In this document: positions 33,644 to 42,264 of the stretch, in pieces
Layout of the letters: each line of letters starts with the position of its first letter
Numbering within the stretch: position 1 is the first letter of the stretch
NCBI GenBank assembly: GCA_040753075.1
Contig: JBFMHA010000014.1
Location: 1 to 64,000, forward strand
Direction: 5' to 3'
Source: UBA6814 sp040753075
GTDB lineage: Bacteria; Desulfobacterota; Desulfovibrionia; Desulfovibrionales; Desulfovibrionaceae
DNA length: 64,000 bases
Made by a program: the position numbers and the translations under genes
The notes under the pieces: model-generated
What the model saw: the letters and a program-made list of their open reading frames with translations, nothing else
What the model was told of the DNA's origin: nothing
Database searches by the model: none

Positions 33644-36319
33644 ATGCCCGGGCCTCCGCCTTCTCCCGCCGTAGCCGGCCTGGCCGCCGGGCGCGCCGCG
33701 GCCCTCGCCGCCCTGGCCGAGCCGGGCGGCGGGACGACCCTGCCCCGCAAGCTCTCCGACGCCATGGACGCCTATTTCCGCGGCCGCCTGGCCGAGGTCT
33801 GGCCGGCCGGAGGCCGGCCCCCGGAGGCGAGCCCCTTCGCCCTGGCCGCGGTGGGCGGCTACGGGCGTCGCGAATTGTGCGTCCACTCCGACGTGGACAT
33901 TCTGGTGCTCTACGAGCGGGCCATCCCGCCCGAGGCCCTGGACCTGGCCCAGTCCCTGCTCTTCCCCCTCTGGGACCTCAAGTACGACCTGGGGCACGGA
34001 TTCCGCAGCATCAAGGAATGCCTGGCCCTGGCCAAGGAGGACTTCTCGGTCCTGGCCGCGGTCCTGGACGCCCGCTTCCTGGCCGGCCGGCGCGAGGTCT
34101 TCGCGGACTTCGCGGCGCGGCTGGACGACAAGGTGGTTGCCAGGCGTCGCGACCGGTTCACCGCCTGGCTCGCGGAGCAGAACCGGCGGCGCCTTGGCCG
34201 CTACGGCGACGCCCGGGCGCTCCTGGAGCCGGACATCAAGCAGGGGCTGGGCGGCCTGCGCGACTACCACCAGATGCTCTGGCTGGGCCGGGTCTGGCGC
34301 GGCGCGGGCAGCGTGGAGGCCCTGGTGCGCTCCGGCCAGCTCACCGAGGCCGAGGGCCAGGTGCTGGCGGACCAGGCCGGCTACCTGTTCACCGTGCGCA
34401 ACCACCTGCACCTCCTGGCCGGCCGGCGCATCGACCGCCTGGACCTGTTCCGGCAGGAGCGCATCGCCGAGGCCCTGGGCTACGGCCGGGTGGAGCCCGG
34501 CAGTCCGGACGGGGCCCGCCCCGTGGAGCGCTTCCTGGCCCGGCTGCGCCGGGAGATGTCCTGGCTGCGGGCCCTGCACGGCTCGGTGTTTCGCTCCCTG
34601 CCCGGCTTGTGCGCGGGGCGTCCCGCGCCCTGCGAACGGGAGGCCCTGGCTCCGGGCGTGCTCCGGCAGGGCGGGGAGCTGGCCTTCGACCTGCCCCGGG
34701 GCTATCCCGACGACCCCCTGGCGCTGGCCCGCGTTTTCTGCGCCGCGGCCCGCACCGGTCTGCCCCTGTCCTGGGCCGCGCGGCGGCTGGTGTCCGGCCA
34801 CCTCCACCTGGTCAAGGAGCGCCTGGCCCAGGAACCTGCAGCGGCCGCGGCCTTCCGGGAGGTGCTCGCCTCGGGCCGGGCGGCCCCGGTGCTGGAGGCC
34901 ATGCTGGAGACCGGCTACCTGGCCGCCTTCCTGCCCGAGTTCGGCCGGGTGCAGGACCTGGTGCAGTTCGATGACTACCACATCCATCCGGTGGGCTGGC
35001 ACACGGTGCGCGCAGTGGCGTGCATGGAGGAGCTGGCCGCGGGCCGGGGCGAGGAGCGCTTCGCCGCCCTGTGGGACGAGGTGGCGGACCGGGAGGCCCT
35101 CATGCTGGGGGTGTTCTTCCACGACCTGGGCAAGGGCCTGGGCGGCGCGCACCCGGACAAGGGCGCGGACATCGCCGCCGCGGTCCTGGCCCGCTGGGGC
35201 GCGCCCGCGGCCACCGCGGAGAACGCGGCCTTCCTGGTGCGCCGCCATCTGCTCCTGGTGGAGATGGCCACCCGCCGCGACCTGGGGGACGAGACCGCGG
35301 TGGCTTCCTGCGCCGGCCTGGTGGGCGACCGCCAGCGCCTGGCCCAGCTCCAGCTCCTGGCCTGGGCGGACAGCCGGGCCACCGGCCCCCGGGTGTGGAG
35401 CGCTTGGACGGCGGGGCTCCTGGCCGAACTGGCGGCCAAGGTGCGGCGCATCCTGGACCGCGGCCATCTGGCCTCGGCCCGGGCGGTGCAGCGCATCGGA
35501 GAGGCCAAGGCGCTGGTGCGACGGCTCGCCGCGGGCCGGATCCCGGACCGGGTCCTGGAGCGCGGCCTGGAGGACATGCCCGCCCGGGCCTTCCTCACCC
35601 TGGAGCCCGAGGACATCCTGGCCCATCTGGACATGGCGGGCCGCCTCGCCGACCTGGTGGAGGAGGACCGCCGCCGCAAGCCCGCCAGCGTGGCCGGCCT
35701 GGGAGTGGTGGTCTTCGCCGCCCGGGAGCGGCCCGCATCCGGGCTCTGGGAGGCCACGGCGGCCGCCCGGGACAGTCCGGCCCTGTTCTCGGCCATCGCC
35801 GGAGTGCTGGCCCTGCAGGACATCAACATCCTCTCGGCCGAATGCTTCCGGTGGCGTGACGGCGGCGCGGTGCACATCTTCCGGGTGGTGGGCCTGCCCG
35901 ACTTCCTGTCGCCGGACGAGTTCTGGGAGCGGGTGCGGCTCTCCCTGCAGGCCGCTCTCACCGGCCGGCTCTCCCTGGACTGGCGGCTGGCCGAGAAGCG
36001 CTCCTCCTTTCTCGCCCGGCGCAGCCTGGACCTGCCGTCCAGCGTGGTCGTGGACAACATGGTTTCGGACTTCTACACCGTGCTGGAGGTGCGGGCCGCG
36101 GACCGGGTGGGGCTGCTCTACGACCTGGCCAGCACCCTGCGCGAGCAGGGCCTCGCGGTGCACCTGGCCAAGGCCGCCACCTACGGCCAGGCGGCGGCCG
36201 ACACCTTCTACGTGCGCGACGAGGGGGGGCAGAAGCTGGACGACCCGGCGCGCATGGAGTCCGTGCGCCAGGCCCTCCTGCGCCGCCTGCGCCAGGATCC
36301 CGCCCCGCCCGCGGGCTGA
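33644..36319 (+). CDS. glnD: [Protein-PII] uridylyltransferase / uridylyl-removing enzyme
   Basis: 891 residues, the usual GlnD length. A nucleotidyltransferase domain (GGYGRRELCVHSDVDILVLYE, about 70-90) is followed by the linker KQGLGGLRDYHQMLWL. The HD hydrolase domain (HPVGWHTVRAVACMEEL, then FFHDLGKGLGGAHPDKG, about 445-520) removes UMP. Two C-terminal ACT domains (about 690-770 and 800-875) sense glutamine. It modifies the P-II protein encoded just upstream. The ATG at 33644 has no clear Shine-Dalgarno. Confidence 0.96.
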   Translation: MPGPPPSPAVAGLAAGRAAALAALAEPGGGTTLPRKLSDAMDAYFRGRLAEVWPAGGRPPEASPFALAAVGGYGRRELCVHSDVDILVLYERAIPPEALDLAQSLLFPLWDLKYDLGHGFRSIKECLALAKEDFSVLAAVLDARFLAGRREVFADFAARLDDKVVARRRDRFTAWLAEQNRRRLGRYGDARALLEPDIKQGLGGLRDYHQMLWLGRVWRGAGSVEALVRSGQLTEAEGQVLADQAGYLFTVRNHLHLLAGRRIDRLDLFRQERIAEALGYGRVEPGSPDGARPVERFLARLRREMSWLRALHGSVFRSLPGLCAGRPAPCEREALAPGVLRQGGELAFDLPRGYPDDPLALARVFCAAARTGLPLSWAARRLVSGHLHLVKERLAQEPAAAAAFREVLASGRAAPVLEAMLETGYLAAFLPEFGRVQDLVQFDDYHIHPVGWHTVRAVACMEELAAGRGEERFAALWDEVADREALMLGVFFHDLGKGLGGAHPDKGADIAAAVLARWGAPAATAENAAFLVRRHLLLVEMATRRDLGDETAVASCAGLVGDRQRLAQLQLLAWADSRATGPRVWSAWTAGLLAELAAKVRRILDRGHLASARAVQRIGEAKALVRRLAAGRIPDRVLERGLEDMPARAFLTLEPEDILAHLDMAGRLADLVEEDRRRKPASVAGLGVVVFAARERPASGLWEATAAARDSPALFSAIAGVLALQDINILSAECFRWRDGGAVHIFRVVGLPDFLSPDEFWERVRLSLQAALTGRLSLDWRLAEKRSSFLARRSLDLPSSVVVDNMVSDFYTVLEVRAADRVGLLYDLASTLREQGLAVHLAKAATYGQAAADTFYVRDEGGQKLDDPARMESVRQALLRRLRQDPAPPAG

Positions 36320-36398
36320 TTCCCGCGCGGGTCCGGAGCCAAGGCGTCCTCCGGAGTCGGACGAAGAGTCCCCGGCCTGCCCCTTCTTGCGCGCGGCC

Positions 36399-36452
36399 TT
36401 GCCAGTTTCCTGGGTTCGGTGCATTATCCATGGTCGAATCTGTGAACCCAGG
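36399..36452 (+). promoter_or_regulatory. Promoter and inverted-repeat operator of the H-NOX chemoreceptor gene
   Basis: TTGCCA (36399-36404), a 17-bp spacer and CATTAT (36422-36427) form a plausible promoter. A perfect 9-bp inverted repeat, CCTGGGTTC (36409-36417) and GAACCCAGG (36444-36452), has one arm in the spacer and the other just after the predicted start site, overlapping the AGGAG ribosome site. This layout suits a repressor or another regulator. Confidence 0.5.
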
Positions 36453-36464
36453 AGTGGAGCACCA

Positions 36465-38285
36465 ATGAACACGCGCGTATGGAGTCTCGCCGGGGCCATG
36501 GTCGCGGCGGTCGTTATGGCGGGGGCGGTGGCGGCCTGGAGCATGGACGACGGCGGGCCGGCGCTCTGGTGGGCCGCGGCCACGGCCGGAGCCCTGGTCC
36601 TCTTCGCGCTGGCGCTGTCCGCGCTCCTGGACCGGACCGTGGGCGGACCGCTGCGGAGCATCGCCGACGCGGCCCGCAGCGGCAAGGGCGACCTGGGGCA
36701 GGGCGGGGAGGCCGAGGTGCAGGCCGTTCGCGATGCCTTCATCGCCCTGGTCGCGGCCTCCGACGGCCGGGCGGCCCTGGCCGAGGAGCGCAGCCGCAGC
36801 CTGGAGGATGCCGCCCGCGACCGGGCCCGGAATCTGGAGGAGGCCCAGGCCGAGGCGAAGGAGGCCCGGAGCCTCCTGGACAAGGTCGAATCCGTGTCCC
36901 GCAGGGCCTTTTCCGTGTCCGAGAAGATGGCCTTTTCGGCCGAGTCCCTGGCCTCCCAGATCGTGGAGGTGGACCAGGGCACCCGGCTGCAGCGCGACCG
37001 CATGACCGAGACCGCCACGGCCATGGAGGAGATGAACGCCGCGGTGCTGGAGGTGGCGCGCAACGCCAGCGCGGCGTCCAGCAGCGCCTCCGAGGCCCGG
37101 GAGCGGGCCTTGCAGGGCGCCGGCATCGTGGAGCAGTCGGTGGAGGCCATCTCCCGGGTGCACGCCGTGGCCCAGGAGCTGCGCCAGAACATGGACGCCC
37201 TGGGCGCCCAGGCCGAGTCCATCGGCCAGGTCATGAACGTGATCACCGACATCGCGGACCAGACCAACCTGCTGGCGCTCAACGCGGCCATCGAGGCGGC
37301 CCGGGCCGGGGACGCGGGCAGGGGGTTCGCGGTGGTGGCCGACGAGGTGCGCAAGCTGGCCGAGAAGACCATGGCCGCCACCAAGGAGGTGGGGGACAAG
37401 ATCACCGCCATCCAGAACGCTGCCAAGAGCAACCTGAAGAGCATGGAGGCCGCGTCCAAGGCCGTGGACCAGGCCACCGAGCTGGCCCAGAGTTCGGGCG
37501 AGGCCCTGCGGGTCATCGTGGGCCTGGTGGAGGAGTCCACCGGCCAGGCCCAGAGCATCGCCGCGGCCAGCGAGGAGCAGTCCGCGGCCAGCGAGGAGAT
37601 CAACCGGGCGGTGGACGAGGTCACCGCGGTGGCCAAGGACACCGCCGACGGCATGGAGCAGTCCGCGGCGGCGGTCAAGGAGCTGGCCGGCCTGGCCTCG
37701 GAGCTGCACGGCCTGTTCTCCAGCCTCATGGGCAAGGGCCAGGACCGGATGGCCAAGAGCGACACCATGATGAAGGGCGTGCTGCCCAAGCTCATGACCG
37801 AGTTCCTGGCCCAGAAGTACGGGTCCGAGGTGCAGCGCAAGGTCCTGGACGAGATCGGCGCGCCCTCCTTCCTGGCCACCAGCAGCTATCCCGACGCGGT
37901 GCTGGGCCAGATGGCCGACCTGGCCGCCCGGCTCACCGGCAAGAGCCGGCGGGACATCCTCCACGGCCTGGGCTTCTACACCCCGGCGGCCTTCAAGAAG
38001 CTCTACGGCCGGTATTTCAAGGAGAAGGACTTGAAGAAGTTCTTCCTGGCCATGAACGCCACCCACGACGAATTGAGCAAGGAGATGCCGGGCATCAAGC
38101 CGCCGCGCTTCACCTACGAGGACAAGGGCGACGTGCTGGTCATGACCTATTCCTCGTCCCGCGCGCTGTTCGACTACTACGAGGGAATCCTGAACGGCAT
38201 GGGCGCGCTCTTCGGCCGCAAGGTCCAGGTGAAGGTCACGCCCCTGGACAAGAGCAAGGCCCGGGCCGAGATCAGGTTCCTGTAG
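36465..38285 (+). CDS. Methyl-accepting chemotaxis protein with C-terminal H-NOX (heme NO/O2-binding) domain
   Basis: 606 residues. Two TM helices (about 6-26 and 34-57) with only a ~8-residue loop between them, so there is no periplasmic sensor. Then a HAMP-like/coiled region and an MCP signalling domain with the hairpin tip ITDIADQTNLLALNAAIEAA. Residues ~435-606 form an H-NOX domain: MMKGVLPKLMTEFLAQKYG, proximal heme-ligand candidate His534 (NATHDELSKEMPG), and the YxSxR propionate motif Tyr562-Ser564-Arg566 (TYSSSRALF). It should sense NO or O2 inside the cell and signal to CheA. The last part is duplicated beyond the N gap. Confidence 0.93.
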   Translation: MNTRVWSLAGAMVAAVVMAGAVAAWSMDDGGPALWWAAATAGALVLFALALSALLDRTVGGPLRSIADAARSGKGDLGQGGEAEVQAVRDAFIALVAASDGRAALAEERSRSLEDAARDRARNLEEAQAEAKEARSLLDKVESVSRRAFSVSEKMAFSAESLASQIVEVDQGTRLQRDRMTETATAMEEMNAAVLEVARNASAASSSASEARERALQGAGIVEQSVEAISRVHAVAQELRQNMDALGAQAESIGQVMNVITDIADQTNLLALNAAIEAARAGDAGRGFAVVADEVRKLAEKTMAATKEVGDKITAIQNAAKSNLKSMEAASKAVDQATELAQSSGEALRVIVGLVEESTGQAQSIAAASEEQSAASEEINRAVDEVTAVAKDTADGMEQSAAAVKELAGLASELHGLFSSLMGKGQDRMAKSDTMMKGVLPKLMTEFLAQKYGSEVQRKVLDEIGAPSFLATSSYPDAVLGQMADLAARLTGKSRRDILHGLGFYTPAAFKKLYGRYFKEKDLKKFFLAMNATHDELSKEMPGIKPPRFTYEDKGDVLVMTYSSSRALFDYYEGILNGMGALFGRKVQVKVTPLDKSKARAEIRFL

Positions 38286-38318
38286 CGCGGCGCCCGAGCC
38301 GGACATTCCAGGCCGGAG
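38192..38318 (+). repeat. 127-bp direct repeat, left copy (gap edge)
   Basis: 127 bp ending exactly at the N gap, identical to 38419-38545. It covers the last ~90 bp of the H-NOX chemoreceptor gene and its 3' flank. A perfect 127-bp overlap is what two unmerged contigs share when assembled with a k-mer of 127. Confidence 0.95.
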
Positions 38319-38418
38319 NNNNNNNNNNNNNNNNNNNNNNNNNNNNNNNNNNNNNNNNNNNNNNNNNNNNNNNNNNNNNNNNNNNNNNNNNNNNNNNNNN
38401 NNNNNNNNNNNNNNNNNN
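38319..38418. other. Scaffold gap of 100 N
   Basis: Exactly 100 undetermined bases, the conventional size for a gap of unknown length. It is flanked on both sides by the same 127 bp. Confidence 0.99.
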
Positions 38419-38545
38419 GAACGGCATGGGCGCGCTCTTCGGCCGCAAGGTCCAGGTGAAGGTCACGCCCCTGGACAAGAGCAAGGCCCGGGCCGAGATC
38501 AGGTTCCTGTAGCGCGGCGCCCGAGCCGGACATTCCAGGCCGGAG
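38419..38545 (+). repeat. 127-bp direct repeat, right copy (gap edge)
   Basis: Identical to 38192-38318; it contains the chemoreceptor stop a second time (ending at 38512). It should not be counted as a separate gene fragment unless long reads show that it is real. Confidence 0.95.
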
Positions 38546-38841
38546 GGATCATCCCCCTCGCCACGGGGTCATCGCTCGGCGATGTCGGCAAAGAACCTTC
38601 TGCTGTAGACGTGAACGAGCATTCTGGAGTATGGTGAGAAGGCTGGGCCAGAGTCTCCGGCCAAGCTTCGAGCCCCTGCGCAGGATCACGGGAGCGCTCC
38701 TGCCCTCTCGGGACTGATCCGGGAGGAGTGAAGCTTTTGGGGCAGGCCAAGCCGACTGGTCGTTTACTCCGTGATGGCGCGGGTATCCGACAATACCTTC
38801 GGCCTCGCTCGGATTGGACAATCAACATGGAGGGTGGGTCC
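38546..38841. other. Intergenic region before the CZB chemoreceptor
   Basis: About 296 bp with no supported gene. The frame of the next gene is open back to 38728, but that part is not protein-like and has no ribosome site. No clear promoter or sigma-28 element was found. Confidence 0.4.
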
Positions 38842-40890
38842 GTGCGCAACGTCAAGCTGGGTGTGAAGCTGGTGGGCGGGTTCTGCGTGACCGCGGCCAT
38901 CGCCCTGGCCATCGGCCTGGTGGGCTTGTACGTCATCTCAAGCCTGGGCCATGAGGTGGAGGAGATCGGCGGGGTGCAACTGCCCGCGGTGTCCAACCTG
39001 CAGACCATGGAGGCCGAGCTTGAGCGGGTGAGCAAGGCCATGCGCACCCTCATGAGCCCCTACGTCGACGCCGAGACGCGGGACAGGCAGTACAAGAACA
39101 TCGATGCCGCGCGCGGCAGATACAGGGCGGCCGGGGAGAAATACCAGTCCTTGCCCATGAACAAGGATGAGGAGGCGGTCTGGGGGAAGTACCTGCCCAC
39201 GGTCAAGAGCGCGGCCGAGTTGAACAACAAGGCCCTGGAGATATCCAGGAAGATCCAGGAGACGGACATCCTGAATCCGGAAGACTACTTGGCGCAGCTC
39301 ATGCTGTTCCGCGGCGACCATTACGCCCTGGAATCCAAGGTGGGCGAACTCCTCCTGCTGGGCAAGACGTTCGAGGGCGGGGATGATCCCTCTGCCTGCA
39401 ATTTCGGCAAGTGGCTGGCGAAGTACAGCACCAGGAACAGCAAGATCAACAAGATCCTCGACGAGATAAAGCCTGTCCACGCCGCGTTCCACAAGCACGT
39501 CGGCGAGATCAAGAAGGCCGCGGCCGGGGGGCGGGCCAAGGATGCCGTCGAGGTTTTCGGCAAGGACATGGTTCCTGCGGCCGTGGGTGTTTTCAAGCAG
39601 TTCGACGAGATGCGGGCCGAGGTCCAGCTATCCTTGGACGCCTTCGAGAGCATGGCCGCCCTGGGCATGGGCGAGGCCCGGGTCAAGACCAACGAGGCCA
39701 CGGGGCTCATCGGGGAGCTGGTCAAGATCAACCTGCAGGGCGCGGTGGAGGCGGTCAAGGATGCCGAAGCCACGGCCGCCAACGGGCGGATCGTGGACAT
39801 CGTGGGCATGGCCGTGGGCGTGGTCCTGGCCCTGGGCATGGGCGTCCTCCTGACCCGGGCCATCACCCGGCCCATCTTCAAGGGGGTGAAGTTCTCCCAG
39901 GCCCTGGCCGAGGGCGACTTCACCCACAACCTGGACGTGCACCAGAAGGACGAGATCGGCGTGCTGGCCGACTCCATGAACGCCATGGTGGACAAGCTGC
40001 GGGAGGTTGTCGCCGAGGTCCAGGCCGCGGGCGAGAACGTGGCCTCGGGCTCCCAGCAGCTCTCGGCGTCGTCCGAGAACCTGTCCCAGGGCGCCACCGA
40101 GCAGGCGGCCAGCGTGGAGGAGGTGTCCTCGTCCATGGAGCAGATGACCGCCAACATCCGCCAGAATGCGGAGAACGCGGCCCAGACCGAGAAGATCGCG
40201 GTGCAGTCCGCCACCGACGCCGCGGCCGGCGGCCAGGCCGTGACCGAGACCGTGGCGGCCATGAAGCAGATCGCCGAGAAGATCTCCATCATCGAGGAGA
40301 TCGCGCGGCAGACCAACCTGCTGGCCCTGAACGCGGCCATCGAGGCGGCCCGGGCCGGGGAGCACGGCAAGGGCTTCGCGGTGGTGGCCGCCGAGGTGCG
40401 CAAGCTGGCCGAGCGCAGCGGCGCGGCCGCGGCCGAGATCAGCGAGTTGTCCACCCGCTCCGTGGCCGTGGCCGAGAAGGCCGGGGACATGCTCCAGAAG
40501 ATGGTGCCGGACATCAAGCGCACCGCGGAGCTGGTGCAGGAGATCGCCGCGGCCAGCCGTGAGCAGGACGCCGGGGCCGAGCAGATCAACAAGGCCATCC
40601 AGCAGCTCGACCAGGTCATCCAGTCCAACGCCTCGGCCTCCGAGGAGATGGCCTCCACTTCCCAGGAGTTGTCCTCCCAGGCTGAGCAGTTGCAGCAGAC
40701 CATGGCCTTCTTCAACATCGGCGGCTCCGGCAGGCGGGTCCTGCGCCGGGCCGTGGCCGCGCAACCGGCCCCCCGCAAGAAGCTGGCCGCGGCCAAGTCC
40801 GCGCCCCAGCCCAAGGCGGCGCCCAAGGCCGGGGGCCTGGCCCTGGACATGGGCGACAAGGCGGACGACGAGGAGTTCGAGCGGTTCTAG
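38842..40890 (+). CDS. Methyl-accepting chemotaxis protein with periplasmic zinc-binding (CZB-like) domain
   Basis: 682 residues from the GTG at 38842 (MRNVKLGVKLVGGF), chosen because GGAGGG lies about 8 nt upstream and homologous receptors start this way. TM1 is about 10-32. The periplasmic part has CZB features: a His in FRGDHYALESKVGEL, CNFGKWLAKY, and HxxxH in VHAAFHKHVGEI. TM2 is about 315-337, then HAMP and the signalling hairpin (IIEEIARQTNLLALNAAIEA). The C-terminus ends in EFERF, which fits the x-[HFYW]-x-x-[HFYW] pentapeptide that tethers CheR/CheB. A cheW gene follows. Confidence 0.92.
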   Translation: MRNVKLGVKLVGGFCVTAAIALAIGLVGLYVISSLGHEVEEIGGVQLPAVSNLQTMEAELERVSKAMRTLMSPYVDAETRDRQYKNIDAARGRYRAAGEKYQSLPMNKDEEAVWGKYLPTVKSAAELNNKALEISRKIQETDILNPEDYLAQLMLFRGDHYALESKVGELLLLGKTFEGGDDPSACNFGKWLAKYSTRNSKINKILDEIKPVHAAFHKHVGEIKKAAAGGRAKDAVEVFGKDMVPAAVGVFKQFDEMRAEVQLSLDAFESMAALGMGEARVKTNEATGLIGELVKINLQGAVEAVKDAEATAANGRIVDIVGMAVGVVLALGMGVLLTRAITRPIFKGVKFSQALAEGDFTHNLDVHQKDEIGVLADSMNAMVDKLREVVAEVQAAGENVASGSQQLSASSENLSQGATEQAASVEEVSSSMEQMTANIRQNAENAAQTEKIAVQSATDAAAGGQAVTETVAAMKQIAEKISIIEEIARQTNLLALNAAIEAARAGEHGKGFAVVAAEVRKLAERSGAAAAEISELSTRSVAVAEKAGDMLQKMVPDIKRTAELVQEIAAASREQDAGAEQINKAIQQLDQVIQSNASASEEMASTSQELSSQAEQLQQTMAFFNIGGSGRRVLRRAVAAQPAPRKKLAAAKSAPQPKAAPKAGGLALDMGDKADDEEFERF

Positions 40891-41002
40891 GCCAGCCTCG
40901 GCCCGCCCGGCACGGCCTCAAACCCTCCAAGGGTCGTGTCGGGCGGACCCGAGCACGCCTGTCGGATGGGGAAGGGCCCTGGGACAGAAAGGAGAGAAGA
41001 AC

Positions 41003-41521
41003 ATGGACGAAAAGCAGGGAACGGCCAACCAGTACCTGACTTTCACCCTGGACAACGAAGTCTTCGCCCTGGACATCGAGTCCGTGCGCGAGGTCCTGGA
41101 GTTGACCCACATCACCCGGGTGCCCAGGACCCCGGAGTTCATGCGCGGGGTCATCAACCTGCGCGGCCATGCCGTGCCGGTGGTGGACATGCGCAAGAAG
41201 TTCGGCATGCCCCTGGCCGAGGACACGGTGAACACCTGCATCATCATCGCCGAGGTGACCCTGGGCGAGGAGTCCGCAGTCATCGGGGCGTTGGTGGACT
41301 CGGTGCGGGAGGTGTTCGAGATCGGGACCAGCGAAATCATGCCCCCGCCGCGCATGGGCCTGTCGGTCAAGACAGATTTCATCCGGGGCATGGGCAAGCA
41401 GGACGAGGTGTTCGTCATGATCCTGGACATCAACAAGGTCTTCTCCGAGGCCGAGATGACCACCCTGGCCCAGGCCGGGTCCCAGCCGCCGCCGGCCGGG
41501 CAGGAGGCGACGGCGATGTAG
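41003..41521 (+). CDS. cheW: Chemotaxis coupling protein CheW
   Basis: 172 residues from ATG 41003, with AAAGGAGAG upstream. The full CheW fold is visible: YLTFTLDNEVFALDIESVRE, ITRVPRTPEFMRGVINLRGH, VPVVDMRKKFGMP, ALVDSVREVFEI, GMGKQDEVFVMILDINKVF. It links receptors to CheA. It lies 112 nt after the CZB receptor and is probably its dedicated coupling partner; no cheA is in the window. Confidence 0.95.
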   Translation: MDEKQGTANQYLTFTLDNEVFALDIESVREVLELTHITRVPRTPEFMRGVINLRGHAVPVVDMRKKFGMPLAEDTVNTCIIIAEVTLGEESAVIGALVDSVREVFEIGTSEIMPPPRMGLSVKTDFIRGMGKQDEVFVMILDINKVFSEAEMTTLAQAGSQPPPAGQEATAM

Positions 41522-42264
41522 GCCGGCGCGAACAGGTCCCGCATCCTCGTCCGGACGCCGCACGGTCCGGCCTGGGATCCCCGCCAGGCGAGGCGGAGCC
41601 ACGGAGGTCGGGGCGCGCCCTGGCCCCGCCGCGTCCGCGCCCCGCGGCGGCTGTCACCTCCGCCGACTCCCGGGATGACCCCGCGAGGGCGGCGCTCATG
41701 ACCGACGCCAGGCTCTGCTCCACGCCTGGGTGAGCTTTTGGATATCCTGCCCGGCCTGCTTTTGCGTCTTTCTCCTCCTCCCTGCCTCATCCCGACATCG
41801 ACCGTGTGCTGAACGTGGCCGCCCGCCCTGCCGCCCTGAGGGGCGCGCCGGGGCGGCGTCGCCTGCCGCGCGGCTGGCCATCCAGCGCCTCCGGCCGGCG
41901 CGGGCGGCCGGCAGGGCGGGGGTGCGTTTTCTTCGCATTCGGGCCCGGCCTGGCTTGCTGACGCAGTTGTCGGCGATGGACAAGGATTGGTGGATTGACC
42001 GTTGTTAAAAAATTAATATGCAGTCCTCAATGTCAGAATCTGCTCCAAATTTTATTGCAAAAAATGCAAATAATGTTCCTTTAATGTGAATTTTATGCAA
42101 AGCAATACACGCAGCATGCATGACTATCTGTGGATCATCTCCAAAATTGCAATATTTTTTACAGTATGATTTTGGCCACGGAAAGGTTGACGCCGCGGAT
42201 ATATGGGCTATTGTCTCCAGCTTTTGACGATATTGGACACGAATGACATATCTAGGAGGAGTTG
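41522..42264. other. Long intergenic region with an A/T-rich island upstream of the glycine betaine operon
   Basis: 743 bp. The first ~470 bp are GC-rich with no supported gene; weak frames on both strands lack protein-like composition. From about 42000 to 42180 the DNA turns strongly A/T-rich (TTAAAAAATTAATATG, AAATTTTATTGCAAAAAATG), in sharp contrast to the window. Such curved, A/T-rich DNA upstream of proU-type operons is often regulatory. Confidence 0.6.
42187..42214 (+). promoter_or_regulatory. Candidate promoter of the glycine betaine importer operon
   Basis: TTGACG (42187-42192), a 16-bp spacer and TATTGT (42209-42214), about 50 bp before the ATPase gene and next to the A/T-rich island. 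Confidence 0.5.

Noticed and set aside
34137..36464. Long upstream extension of the H-NOX receptor frame through glnD
   Set aside because: The stretch is the +1 shadow of glnD; the receptor has its own ATG, ribosome site and TM helix at 36465.
38419..38545. Second, truncated copy of the chemoreceptor gene as a pseudogene
   Set aside because: Perfect identity over exactly 127 bp at both gap edges points to an assembly overlap, not to a gene duplication.
41696..41983. Possible 95-residue minus-strand gene between cheW and proV
   Set aside because: Arg/Ala-rich low-complexity product, no ribosome site, no recognisable family.
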